A stretch of 64,000 nucleotides of DNA, from NCBI GenBank assembly GCA_963710735.1, contig CAVQBN010000004.1, positions 186,001 through 250,000 on the forward strand. Direction: 5' to 3'. Origin of the DNA: FEN-1297 sp963710735. Its GTDB lineage: Bacteria; Bacteroidota; Ignavibacteria; Ignavibacteriales; Ignavibacteriaceae. Position 1 is the first letter of the stretch; each line of letters opens with the position of its first letter. The notes below the pieces were generated by a model, which worked only from the letters and a program-made list of their open reading frames with translations, did not search any database and was not told the DNA's origin. Shown one piece after another: positions 37,320 through 46,722 of this stretch. The position numbers and the translations under genes were made by a program.

Positions 37320-40300
37320 TCAGAAATTTACCCTGATGCCGAAACTGAAATGACGAGGATTAAGAAACGTTACAGATTCATTGTTAGGCATATTTATATA
37401 AGATTTTGAAGATTTTCTTTTGTCGTTAGCTGCCGTAATTGCCGGATCATTATTAGGATTAGCCTGAAGCGGATCGTAAGCTACACCTGCAGGTCGATAA
37501 TCACCAATCTTATCAGTCCCTTTTTGATCGCCTGTCTCCCATGAGAAGCGCAGAGAAGTCAGATAATCCTGATAATCATAAGAATCCACAAAGCCGGCCA
37601 TATTAAGATATTTTAAGTTAAATACATTTGTAACATCCATATAAATCTGGAAATTCACTCCGGAAAGATTTGCAAATCCGCTGAAGTCTTTGGACAATCT
37701 CATATCAACACCAAAGTAATCCACCCATTGAACGTTGTTTGAGACTCCCGGAATATTGTTTGGATTATAGGTAGCATGTGCACCCGACTGCCAATTTGCA
37801 AGTATACTAAGGCTCCAGTTGCCTAAAGGATTTGTGCCCATAAATTCCGGGCCGAAATTTGCCGGAGTAACTATTTCGAAATTGGCTCTTGCATACGGCT
37901 GCGGTACAGGTTTGGATTGCTGAGGGTTAAGAAGCAGGTATGCACGTTCTTTATTTATATCCTGGTAATACTGTGTCACGTCAAAGTATCCTGAAGTAAC
38001 CACATCATAGGTATAGTTTATAAATCCTCTAAACCATCCGCCTGTAACTTTTGATAAAGTCACTTCAAATCCGCGAATATCAGCATAGTTATTGCTGGCA
38101 GCCATGTAGTAATTTACGGATGTATTTATACTTTGATATAATATCCATCCCGGCTGATTTGTTACATCTTTATAATACGCAGCCAGATGCATAAGTAGGG
38201 TATTATATATATTCTGCTCATAACCGAGTTCATAAGAAATCGTCTTTTCAAATCTCATGTTAGGATTACCCATATAATCTACCTGCCCGTTAGATTCCTG
38301 CTGAAGTCGGAATCTGTATGAAGAGGAAGGTTCGGAAACAAAATGTCCATAATTAAAATACAGTTTCGAATTTTCTGTAATCGGGTGAGAAATGCCTATA
38401 CGTGGACTTACATAAAATTCCGAATTTGCTTTAACTTTTGGTGCTTCTTGAGTTATTTGATTCCCGGCTCCTGCACTGAATAAGTTGCTGTAAGGGTCCA
38501 GGTTCAAATAATCCGTGTTAGGATTTGAATAATCAAGTCTTACTCCCACGTTCGCAATAAAACCCTGGAATTCTAGTTTATCCTGAGCATATCCACCGAG
38601 CCTATAAGGAAAGATGTGGTATTGTAAGCTTCTAGTCCATGTTGACATAGACGGGCTGTAAGTTCCGGAATTTATATTATAATCATTATAATAAAATTGA
38701 AATCCGGATTTTACCTGGTTATTTTCATCAAGCTGACTTGTAATACTAAATAAAAGAGACGTAGTTGAATTTACGCTCTGGTCGCGGCCGAGATTCATCC
38801 ATCCGCCCATGCTCATAACACCGTCAATTGCTCCCGTGCTGTAGCCCCAATAACCAAACGGTGCTTGATCTACAAAATATCCCGGAACCGGCTGATATAT
38901 TTTTGAAGTATCGCGCAGCTGTGTTTGAAATGTACTATACCGGCTTTCGTTACGCTGGATTGAAATATCGTAAAAAGTTGTCGGGCTCAATACATGAGTC
39001 AATGAAATTCCAAAAACATTTCTATATATTGAGCTGGGGCTGTATCTGTCAGGCATATACAGAACATTCATTCCGTCTGTGCTGCTTAAAAGATCTGCAA
39101 CCTCGGATTGACTTCTCATTAAATAGCCGGTTGGTGCAGTGGTCCATTCGTAAGGGGAAACAGAATTATCTTCTCCGTAAATTCCCATTACAGTCAGTTT
39201 CATATCTGGAGTAATATTAGAATTTAATTTCAATTCTATGTGATTATCTGTATAAGAATCTCTTGAAAGCGGAATAACAAACATATCTCTTTCTGCAAAA
39301 TATGAAAGATAGAAACGCAAGTTGCCCAGCTGTTGACTTATAAACGGAATCGGTCCGCCGAATCCCGCATCAATAGTATAATCCGGTTTGCTAATATCGC
39401 CGTTTCGGCGACGCTGATATTCCCATAGCCTTTGCGCTCCCAAAGGTGTCAGGTCATTTGCGGGATTATTATCTTGAAGAGTTTTAAGTGCAATAGCATT
39501 CCATCCTTCAAAAGTAGGATAGCTTTCCTGAGTATATAAATCCCATGCGCCGTTCTTGGTACCTGTCCAGCAGACTGCTGGGTCTGTATAAGGCCGGTTG
39601 TAATAAGAATTAGCAGCGTAAGGAGATATACCAAAATGTTTCTGCTGCGGCGGGCCATAATTTACATTAATAGAAGCCGTATAACGACTGCGACCGCCCT
39701 CTTTTGTAATTACATTAACAATACCTGATCTGACATTTCCATATTCAGCATTAAATCCGCCGGTCTGTACTTGAATATCTTTAGCTGACGCAAGGCTGAC
39801 TGCAGAATAAGGAATATTCGATCTCTCATCGTTAAGCCTAAATCCGTCAACAACATAAATAGTCTGGTTCGCGCCTCCGCCTCTTACAAGAATACCGCTG
39901 CTTCCCTGTTGTATTCCTGCCTGCACAGTTAATACCTCAGCCACCGTTTGAACCGGAAGTGTTTCTATATTTTCAGTCTGGATGTTATAAACACTATTAG
40001 AAACGTCCCTTATTACTATCGGATGCTGTGCGGTAACTACAACTTCTCCAACCGTAAGAGCTTTTTGATGCAGGCTTGCATTAATATTACTGGTAAGATC
40101 TATTTCTACTCTGACACCCTCAACAGTGGTCTTTTCATAACCTACCATACTAAACCTTAAATTGTAACTCCCAGGCGGAACATTAAGAATTGCGTATGTG
40201 CCGTCTGCATTTGTTGCTGCTCCCATAGAAGTTCCATTGATAAGAATATTAACGCCCGGAAGAGGTTGCCCTGTCTCCGAATCCGTCACTTTTCCTGCTA

Positions 40301-40379
40301 TCTTTCCCGTCGTCCCGGCAAGCAAAGTAACTGAGATACCCAGAACTAAAATTATCATCAAAGTATTCACTAATTTCAT
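37320..40379 (-). CDS. TonB-dependent receptor with carboxypeptidase-like regulatory domain, module B
   Basis: A 1019-residue outer-membrane receptor. The start is taken at ATG 40379, behind GAGGAGATTTAAA, which gives the signal peptide MKLVNTLMIILVLGISV; the frame is open nine codons further up. A regulatory domain (KIAGKVTDSETGQPLPGVN), the plug (SGILVRGGGANQTIYVVDG, VQTGGFNAEYGNVRSGIVNV) and the barrel follow, ending in NPRHFSFGIRVNF. It is paralogous to the 25442 receptor, with conserved stretches such as QKHFGI and LGNLRF. The ligand is unknown. It lies between a PorV-like gene and the secreted FN3 gene. No SusD gene is near. Confidence 0.9.
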   Translation of the reverse strand: MKLVNTLMIILVLGISVTLLAGTTGKIAGKVTDSETGQPLPGVNILINGTSMGAATNADGTYAILNVPPGSYNLRFSMVGYEKTTVEGVRVEIDLTSNINASLHQKALTVGEVVVTAQHPIVIRDVSNSVYNIQTENIETLPVQTVAEVLTVQAGIQQGSSGILVRGGGANQTIYVVDGFRLNDERSNIPYSAVSLASAKDIQVQTGGFNAEYGNVRSGIVNVITKEGGRSRYTASINVNYGPPQQKHFGISPYAANSYYNRPYTDPAVCWTGTKNGAWDLYTQESYPTFEGWNAIALKTLQDNNPANDLTPLGAQRLWEYQRRRNGDISKPDYTIDAGFGGPIPFISQQLGNLRFYLSYFAERDMFVIPLSRDSYTDNHIELKLNSNITPDMKLTVMGIYGEDNSVSPYEWTTAPTGYLMRSQSEVADLLSSTDGMNVLYMPDRYSPSSIYRNVFGISLTHVLSPTTFYDISIQRNESRYSTFQTQLRDTSKIYQPVPGYFVDQAPFGYWGYSTGAIDGVMSMGGWMNLGRDQSVNSTTSLLFSITSQLDENNQVKSGFQFYYNDYNINSGTYSPSMSTWTRSLQYHIFPYRLGGYAQDKLEFQGFIANVGVRLDYSNPNTDYLNLDPYSNLFSAGAGNQITQEAPKVKANSEFYVSPRIGISHPITENSKLYFNYGHFVSEPSSSYRFRLQQESNGQVDYMGNPNMRFEKTISYELGYEQNIYNTLLMHLAAYYKDVTNQPGWILYQSINTSVNYYMAASNNYADIRGFEVTLSKVTGGWFRGFINYTYDVVTSGYFDVTQYYQDINKERAYLLLNPQQSKPVPQPYARANFEIVTPANFGPEFMGTNPLGNWSLSILANWQSGAHATYNPNNIPGVSNNVQWVDYFGVDMRLSKDFSGFANLSGVNFQIYMDVTNVFNLKYLNMAGFVDSYDYQDYLTSLRFSWETGDQKGTDKIGDYRPAGVAYDPLQANPNNDPAITAANDKRKSSKSYINMPNNESVTFLNPRHFSFGIRVNF

Positions 40380-40439
40380 TTTAAATCTCCTCAAATTGTA
40401 TGGCACTCATAAAACTTAATTTCACTTTTTAATATTAAT

Positions 40440-41501
40440 TTATAAAGCAAAACTAAATGAGAATCTTTGGATACTATCGAAAATCGTGTGCGGTGTATAA
40501 GAATAATCAAACGCAAATCCGAATTTGGTAATGCCCAATCCTACCGTCAGACCGTAATCGTTCTGCTTAGTAACGTAACCGGCACGGAGAGCAAAGGTCT
40601 TCAAAAAGACAAATTCACCGCCGATGTTCAGAAACTCAGAATATGAGCGCGGATGAACAGCATCAATAGAAACAACAAACGAGCTGTTCTCTTTCATGCT
40701 TGGTACAAAATCCATTATGTCCATTGAAATCCCGAACCGGAATGTTAAAGGCAGTTGGAAACTTTCACGCTCGAATGCTATCTCTCTGGAGAAATTGCTT
40801 ATAGACATTCCGAATGCCAGACTCTTTAATCCTGTCCTATAGATTGTTCCGAAATCAAATGCAAGAACATTTAGCGAATAATTTTTTACTGCATAAGTTG
40901 TGTCTGTGGTTAATACGGAATCTACTATAACCTGGCTGTATTGCGGTACCTGGCTATTGCCGAGATTTTGGTCAGCAAATTTTATTCTTCCTCCCACCGA
41001 AAACTGTTCAGAAAGCTGCTTGCCGTAAACGAGTTGTAATGCATAAGCGTAAGGTGAAGGATATCCCGGATTATCAACATAACCTTGTTCATTGTTGGCT
41101 ACACTTGTAAAATTGAATGTCCCGTAATCTACTCTCACAAAGTCAAGCCCGATCACTCCGTACTTTCCATTATAAGGTGCAAATGCAATTGAACCGGAAA
41201 AATACTTTATGTCAGCTATCCACTTCATCTGGTCCACACCGGCTTCAACAGTGGTACTCATTTCAGCAAGACCTGCCGGGTTATAAAACATTGAAAGCGA
41301 CGTTCCGCTGAGTGTGGTAACAGCTTCTCCCATTCCCGTCGCCCTTGCATTTGTGCTTACATCAAGGAAACCAAATCCAGTCTGTGCCAGTTTTACCTGA
41401 GAATATGCAGATTGAATAAAAGCAAACTGCAATATAATCGACAACAGGAACACAGACAGAAATTGCTTCGGAATGAAGCTAATAGTAAAAATTTTCATCA
41501 T
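40440..41501 (-). CDS. PorV/PorQ-family outer-membrane protein, module B
   Basis: A 353-residue PorV/PorQ-type barrel. The signal peptide ends at SAYSQ, and the mature part opens with VKLAQTGFGFLDVSTNARATG, followed by LSMFYNPAGLAEMS. Strands continue to the end RFSFSFAL, nearly the same as in the 22322 paralogue. Here the gene stands first in its module, 60 bp before the TonB receptor gene, rather than third. It probably supports type IX export or surface attachment of a module protein. The start is 41501 or the next codon. Confidence 0.85.
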   Translation of the reverse strand: MMKIFTISFIPKQFLSVFLLSIILQFAFIQSAYSQVKLAQTGFGFLDVSTNARATGMGEAVTTLSGTSLSMFYNPAGLAEMSTTVEAGVDQMKWIADIKYFSGSIAFAPYNGKYGVIGLDFVRVDYGTFNFTSVANNEQGYVDNPGYPSPYAYALQLVYGKQLSEQFSVGGRIKFADQNLGNSQVPQYSQVIVDSVLTTDTTYAVKNYSLNVLAFDFGTIYRTGLKSLAFGMSISNFSREIAFERESFQLPLTFRFGISMDIMDFVPSMKENSSFVVSIDAVHPRSYSEFLNIGGEFVFLKTFALRAGYVTKQNDYGLTVGLGITKFGFAFDYSYTPHTIFDSIQRFSFSFAL

Positions 41502-42269
41502 ATGCGGTACTACTTCTCCTTTCGAATCTTATTTGCTAAGAAGTGAATAATCTTTGTAGTGCAGTTAATGAAGGAAGTGTATTGTGTTCGCTGTTGAGAT
41601 GCAGTTAAATTGAAAGTGCAGCATGTTAAGAAATCAACTTGATTAAAGTCAAAATTCAAGCTGAAGCGATTCCCTTTAAAGTGTACAGTTTTTATAAACA
41701 CAATTCGCCCTTTTATTACTGAGTTTTTTTAGCAATGTAATACTTAGAACTACAGTTTATGGAAAAAGGGAAACCTGCTTGTAATATTTATTTAAAATTA
41801 CTGATCAATTTTCTTGAAAAAACTTTAAGAAATTAGAAGAAGTTTTTCCCTTTACCGGGCAAAAAATAATACTTAGTTATAATAATGTCAAGAAAAAATC
41901 TTTTAAATAAATGTATAAACTATTTCTTATAATGACTAATTAAAGCTTTGCAATTCTTTAATTTCTTTGAATTAAATGATATCGAATAAATAGTGTTTTA
42001 TTCTTTTGAAGAGCAGCTTCTTTCTGCCAACGTTTTACATACCGAAGGTATGCAGACAGGTTGACACTTTCCTTTAGTTTACCCCTCACTTGCCTGCCCC
42101 TCAGCCCCTAAGCGGGGATGCGGGGCCAAGAATAGTATCTATAAAAAGTTTTTTTTAATCGAAGGAGATTTCTGCAGAAGGTGCCTAGGTTTCACTGAAA
42201 TTTCATTCAAGACTTGAAACGAAAACAAACTTTTAAAATTGAGTAAAGATAAATTCAATTTGAATGCAA
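41502..42269. other. Long intergenic region with a GC-rich patch and hairpins
   Basis: No convincing gene in 768 bp. Most of it is AT-rich, but 42030-42130 is locally GC-rich and structured: CATACC-GAA-GGTATG is a perfect inverted repeat at about 42040-42054, and GCCCCTAAGCGGGG is followed by ATGCGGGGCC near 42104-42126. The patch differs in composition from its surroundings and may be the remnant of a mobile or repeated element. The promoter of module B should lie near 41510-41720. Confidence 0.4.
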
Positions 42270-43931
42270 TTAAACAGAAACCAGATATTCATGCACAAGC
42301 TTTATTGCCATTGCCCCCTCACCTACCGCAGATGCTACCCTATTCATAGCGCCGGCTCTTACATCACCTGCACAAAAAATTCCAGGGATACATGTTTCAA
42401 GCAGGTAAGGATCTCGCTCAAGCTTCCAGATCTTTTTAAAATTTTCGTATTTGCATGAATCTCTTCCTGTTTCAATAAAACCTTTTGAGTCCTTAAAAAT
42501 ATTCAGCTTAATCCAATCCGTTACTGGCCTTGCACCTATAAAAATAAACAATGCAACTGCTTCATTTACCATCTGCTGCCCGGTTTTGGTGTTTTCCAGA
42601 GTTATACATTCAAGCCTGTTTTCCCCCTTTACTTCAACAACATTTGAATTAGAAATTATAGAAATATTTTTTGTTTTATCAATCTGATCAATCAGGTACC
42701 GAGACATAGTTGAATCGAGAGAACTTCTCCTAATGACTATAAAAACTTTTTCAGCAAAACCGGAAAGATACATTGCGGCCTGCCCCGCAGAGTTGCCTCC
42801 GCCTACTACAAAAACATTTTTACCCTTGCATGAGTGCGCTTCCGCTGTTGCTGAACCGTAATAGACTCCTGCGCCTGTCAGTTCACTTATTCCTTTAATA
42901 TCTAGGGTTCTATAATCAACACCCGTAGAAATTATAACTGTGTGTGTTTTTATTTCAGAACCGCTTGAAAGAGATAAAATCTTGTAATTTTCTTTAGTAT
43001 TTATATCAACAACCTGAGAGGGTGAAAGAAGCTCAACTCCAAACCTTGATGCCTGAGTTAAAGCTCTCCTTGTCAGGTCCGCACCTGATAGCCCAGAAGG
43101 AAACCCGAGATAATTTTCAATTCTTGAACTTGTACCTGCCTGTCCTCCAGGCGCTCTCTTTTCTATCATAAGAGTTTTAAGCCCTTCCGTTCCGCCATAC
43201 ACAGCGGCAGCAAGCCCTGCCGGTCCGGCACCAATAATTACTACATCATAAAGTTCTTCCAATGCAGTCGATTTTAATCCGATTTTTTTTGCTAAATCTA
43301 TTTCAGCAGGACATTTTAACAATGTACCATCTTCAAATAATACAGCAGGTAATTCAGCGGAATCTATTTTATGGATATCTATCAATTCTGCAGCTTCCTT
43401 ATTTAATTCTACGTCTATCCATTTATAAGGAATTAAATTGCCCGTTAAAAAATCTTTTATTCTATGCGATGCCGGTGACCACTGGTAGCCGATAATTTTT
43501 ATGCCTGCAAACTCCGGTATAAAGCTATTCTGCCAGTCATCAAGCAGATCATTTAATACGGGAAAGAGTTTTTCTTCAGGCGGGTTCCAGGGTTTAAGCA
43601 GATAATAATCCAAATTTAAATTGTTAATTGCTTTTATTGCTGCTTCAATATCCGAATAAGCAGTTAACAGTATTTTTTTTGCTTCCGGAAAGATCTCCAT
43701 AGCCTTTTCCATAAAAGCAGTACCTTCCATTTCAGGCATCCGCTGATCGGAGATAAAAAGTGCAACCGTTTCATTTTTCAATTTTAATTCTTTAACCGCT
43801 TCCAGAGCCTCATTAGCCGATTCGGTCGCAATTATTTTGTAATCCTCACGGAATTTATTCCGGACATCTCGCTGGATAGCCCTTAGTACCTGGACATCGT
43901 CATCAATTATTATTATGAATGGAAGTTTCAT
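42270..43931 (-). CDS. Response regulator fused to a glutaredoxin-like and thioredoxin-reductase-like FAD domain
   Basis: A 553-residue three-part protein. Residues 1-130 are a receiver with Asp62 (SDQRMPEMEG), Thr90 and Lys113. Residues about 140-220 look like a glutaredoxin-type fold, but SPAS at 152-155 stands where the CxxC should be. Residues 228-553 are a class II pyridine-nucleotide disulfide reductase with GAGPAGLAAA (FAD), GGGNSAGQAA (NADPH) and CAGDVRAGA. The reductase active-site pair is also absent: SATA at 360-363 stands where thioredoxin reductase has CATC. It overlaps the preceding histidine kinase gene by 29 bp and should be its phosphorylation target. A flavin redox sensor controlled by phosphorylation is an inference. 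Confidence 0.88.
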   Translation of the reverse strand: MKLPFIIIIDDDVQVLRAIQRDVRNKFREDYKIIATESANEALEAVKELKLKNETVALFISDQRMPEMEGTAFMEKAMEIFPEAKKILLTAYSDIEAAIKAINNLNLDYYLLKPWNPPEEKLFPVLNDLLDDWQNSFIPEFAGIKIIGYQWSPASHRIKDFLTGNLIPYKWIDVELNKEAAELIDIHKIDSAELPAVLFEDGTLLKCPAEIDLAKKIGLKSTALEELYDVVIIGAGPAGLAAAVYGGTEGLKTLMIEKRAPGGQAGTSSRIENYLGFPSGLSGADLTRRALTQASRFGVELLSPSQVVDINTKENYKILSLSSGSEIKTHTVIISTGVDYRTLDIKGISELTGAGVYYGSATAEAHSCKGKNVFVVGGGNSAGQAAMYLSGFAEKVFIVIRRSSLDSTMSRYLIDQIDKTKNISIISNSNVVEVKGENRLECITLENTKTGQQMVNEAVALFIFIGARPVTDWIKLNIFKDSKGFIETGRDSCKYENFKKIWKLERDPYLLETCIPGIFCAGDVRAGAMNRVASAVGEGAMAIKLVHEYLVSV

Positions 43932-45366
43932 CTTTTCTTTCTTCCGTTAATAAATTTTGTGAAACCGGTAAACTAATAATAAATTCAGTTTTACCCGGTA
44001 TTGAATTTACTTTTACCTCTCCGTTATGGCGGTTGACTACAGTCTTTACAATATCGAGCCCTATCCCGGTTCCTTCTCCAACATTTTTTGTTGTAAAAAA
44101 AGGATCAAAAATCCGGGATATAATTTCTTTGGGAATACCGGGGCCGTTGTCTGTAATCTGTATTGTAACGTTTTTATTATCGCATAATGTTTCGATTATA
44201 ATTTCGCCGTTTTGAGGAACTGCATAAATAGCGTTATCAATAATATTAGTCCATACCTGGTTTAATTCTCCTATATAAACTTCAACTTTCGGCAGATCAT
44301 CACAGAAATTTTTTTTAACTTTAATATTTTTCTCACGGATTTTATATCCTAAAAGTATAAGAGTATCATCAATATCTTTATGAATGTCTGTGTTATAAAG
44401 GTCGCCGGATCTATCCATATGAACATGAGATTTAATAGAGCCGACAAGCATCGAAATACGACTGGAAGCATCATTAAGATCTTTTATTATCAATTCGGAG
44501 CTTAATAAATTTTCAAGCCAGTTAAGAATACTTTGAAAAGCTTTATTGCCTACACTGTTGTTAATTATTTCCAGATCATCAGTTGAAAAACCTGCCTCAG
44601 TAAATGTTTCCGCTTTTTCATTCCGCCCATTAATTCCTTTTTCATTCAGCCACTCGTTAAGTTCATCCTCCTTCTGCATTCGCTGAAGAGGGGTAATTTT
44701 ATTTTTTGCGGAATGGTTATTTTCTTTTTCCTCTGCTGTTTCCCGGATACTCCTGATAAGTTCTGAAGAAACATTATGTTTTATCAATTCTTCGGTTAGC
44801 TCAATATTTAGCTTCAATCTTTTATCCAGCTCTTCAGATATTCTATTGATTGCCGCTGCGGGATTGTTCATTTCATGTGCTATTCCCGCGGCAAGCTTTC
44901 CCAGTGCACTTACTTTTTCCTGCTGCATTTGCGTCGTTGCAAAAACACGGGCTCTTTCTGTCATATATCCGATTATGCGCTGGATTAAATCTGGATTAAG
45001 CTGTTCCAGTTCATGGAAATAATCTTTATGGAGTTTTAGTATCCGTAATTTCCCAACGGCATGTGAAGCTCCTGGAGATGTTTTCATTCTTGAGTAAGGA
45101 AGAAGTCCGGATATACCTCCGGTAAGCTCATTATTCTCAAAACTGAAGTAAAAAACCAGCTTGCCTTTCATATTCATATAAAAATATATTTTTCCTTCCA
45201 ATATGAATGACATCTCATTAATGGGAATGCCTGTTTTATAGATTATATCTCCATCCTCGTGCTCTTCATATTCAGAATGAGCTAATATCCATTCGAGATG
45301 CTGGTCAGGAAGATCACGCAGGGCAATATTCTTTTTTAATTCTTCAATTGTCACTGATTGGTTCAT
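43903..45366 (-). CDS. Sensor histidine kinase with N-terminal cyclic-nucleotide-binding-like domain
   Basis: A 487-residue soluble kinase. Residues 1-130 form a Crp-type cNMP-binding fold (EDGDIIYKTGIPINEMSFIL), without the complete phosphate-binding signature, so its ligand is uncertain. A long helical dimerisation region contains His164 in AAGIAHEMNNP. The ATPase domain follows with NAIYAVPQ, DNGPGIP, FDPFFTTKNVGEGTGIGL and a C-terminal LPVSQ. No transmembrane segment is seen, so it senses a cytoplasmic signal. It is co-transcribed with the receiver-flavoprotein gene that overlaps its 3' end. Redox or energy status is a plausible input, judged by the partner. Confidence 0.88.
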   Translation of the reverse strand: MNQSVTIEELKKNIALRDLPDQHLEWILAHSEYEEHEDGDIIYKTGIPINEMSFILEGKIYFYMNMKGKLVFYFSFENNELTGGISGLLPYSRMKTSPGASHAVGKLRILKLHKDYFHELEQLNPDLIQRIIGYMTERARVFATTQMQQEKVSALGKLAAGIAHEMNNPAAAINRISEELDKRLKLNIELTEELIKHNVSSELIRSIRETAEEKENNHSAKNKITPLQRMQKEDELNEWLNEKGINGRNEKAETFTEAGFSTDDLEIINNSVGNKAFQSILNWLENLLSSELIIKDLNDASSRISMLVGSIKSHVHMDRSGDLYNTDIHKDIDDTLILLGYKIREKNIKVKKNFCDDLPKVEVYIGELNQVWTNIIDNAIYAVPQNGEIIIETLCDNKNVTIQITDNGPGIPKEIISRIFDPFFTTKNVGEGTGIGLDIVKTVVNRHNGEVKVNSIPGKTEFIISLPVSQNLLTEERKDETSIHNNN

Positions 45367-45972
45367 TACAGTACCTAAATTGGATCTAATTTATTAACTA
45401 AATTTTTGTGTATTTATTTTTTTTAAGTCGAACTATGAAAGGAAAGTGAGTTCCGCCAATAATATAAATAGACTTTGTTTAATAATTTAACTGATTGAGA
45501 ATAATATCAATGTGTTCTAGATAACAAGATTGGCTCTCAATATTTGAAAATAGAAGACCATTATCCAATAATTATAAAAATTGATATTCATTTTTCAAAT
45601 TACAAGGATGATTTTATAAAACATAATTTTTAAAAATATACTTCTAAATTTTATAAAAAGATTAATGCAAATGTACATCGACCATATTTAGCTACTAAAA
45701 ATTTATTAAAAGTCCGTTTCGTGGAAGTCCTTGGCTGAGAAATCTTCTAATTAATTTTTATTTTGCGCATAAAAAGTACTTATTACAAATGTTTTTAAAA
45801 TAATAGATTTTGAAATTGAGCCACACCATAGCAGAGTTCTATATTTATATAAAGTTTATCTCTTTAGAGATTCCGGTTTGCAAGAACGACTCATTATATT
45901 TATTATTTATTTTAGAAAGACTGTTTGTATTTTTATAACCATCTTTTTAACTATAGATAATTGGATAGTAAA
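45367..45972. promoter_or_regulatory. Divergent intergenic region upstream of the kinase and crp-like genes
   Basis: About 600 bp without a gene, between the minus-strand histidine kinase and the plus-strand Crp/Fnr-family gene; both promoters should be here. ATTGA (45494-45498) and TCAAT (45507-45511) form an inverted repeat with an 8-base spacer, resembling an Fnr-type half-site pair but two bases wider than the usual spacing. Nothing else is recognisable. Confidence 0.4.
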
Positions 45973-46662
45973 ATGGCAGATAAAACAAAACTATGGTACC
46001 TTGAAAATTTTAATCTCTTCAAGGACTTGAATGAAGAGAACATGATGAAATTAAATCAAATTTCATCTATGAAAGAAACCTCTAAAGATCAATCAATATA
46101 TTTTGCCGCCGAACCTTCCAAAGCAATATTCTTCCTTAAAACCGGCCGGGTTAAAATTGTTAAATATTCCAGTGACGGTAAAGAAAATATCTTAACGTTA
46201 ATTAATCCCGGAGAAATATTCGGCGAAATGGCTTACTTTGAGGAGGAACAAAGAACCGATTATGCGATCACTATAGAGCCATCTCTTATTTGCGCCATAA
46301 ATAAAAATGACCTTGCAGAATTCATAAATAAAAATCCGGGCTTAAACTTAAAATTAACAAAACTTATTGGTTTGAAATTAAGAAGCTATTCGGAAAGAAT
46401 TGAAGACCTTGTTTTTAAAGACGCCAATCAAAGAATTATTTCTTTCATATTAAGGCTTGCAGAAAAAAGCGGTAAAGAACTAGGCGGCCAGATCTTTATT
46501 AAGCCTTTTCTTAAACACCAGGATATTGGTGAAATTACTGCATGTTCCAGGCAGACAGTTAATTATCTTTTAACAGATCTGCGTGAAAAAGGAATCATCA
46601 GCTTTGACCGGAAAAAGCTTATAATTCTAAAGCCGGATGCATTAAAGAAATTATCAATTTAA
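45973..46662 (+). CDS. Crp/Fnr-family transcriptional regulator
   Basis: A 229-residue regulator from ATG 45973 (a TTG at 45961 would add four residues). Residues about 15-130 are the cNMP-binding fold (KAIFFLKTGRVKIVKY, NPGEIFGEMAYFEEEQRTDY), and the C-terminal winged helix contains DIGEITACSRQTVNYLLTDLREKG with the recognition helix SRQTVNYLL. It lacks the N-terminal Cys cluster of iron-sulfur Fnr. The FGEMAYF plus Arg-Thr stretch resembles a cyclic-nucleotide pocket, but ligand binding is not certain. Palindromes with Crp spacing, CTGTCA-N6-TGACAG, occur upstream of nearby genes, and a related one lies just after its stop, so it is the natural candidate to bind them. Confidence 0.9.
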   Translation: MADKTKLWYLENFNLFKDLNEENMMKLNQISSMKETSKDQSIYFAAEPSKAIFFLKTGRVKIVKYSSDGKENILTLINPGEIFGEMAYFEEEQRTDYAITIEPSLICAINKNDLAEFINKNPGLNLKLTKLIGLKLRSYSERIEDLVFKDANQRIISFILRLAEKSGKELGGQIFIKPFLKHQDIGEITACSRQTVNYLLTDLREKGIISFDRKKLIILKPDALKKLSI

Positions 46663-46664
46663 TT

Positions 46665-46686
46665 TAATGTCAAATACCAGACATTA
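46665..46686. promoter_or_regulatory. Crp/Fnr-like operator variant upstream of the thioredoxin-like gene
   Basis: TAATGTC-N8-GACATTA is a perfect 22-bp palindrome. Its core TGTCA-N6-AGACA differs at one base from the TGTCA-N6-TGACA boxes found upstream of two other genes in this region. It lies just after the Crp/Fnr gene stop and 36 bp before the next start codon. Confidence 0.5.
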
Positions 46687-46722
46687 TATTTATTACTTCC
46701 TTTTTATATTTAAATAAAAAAA

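Noticed and set aside
42270..43931. Reading the flavoprotein as a regular thioredoxin reductase
   Set aside because: Both the CATC-type and the glutaredoxin-type cysteine pairs are absent, so enzyme activity is unproven; described as reductase-like only.
45494..45511. Fnr box upstream of the Crp/Fnr gene
   Set aside because: ATTGA and TCAAT are eight bases apart instead of six between TTGA and TCAA; noted as an inverted repeat but not called as an operator.
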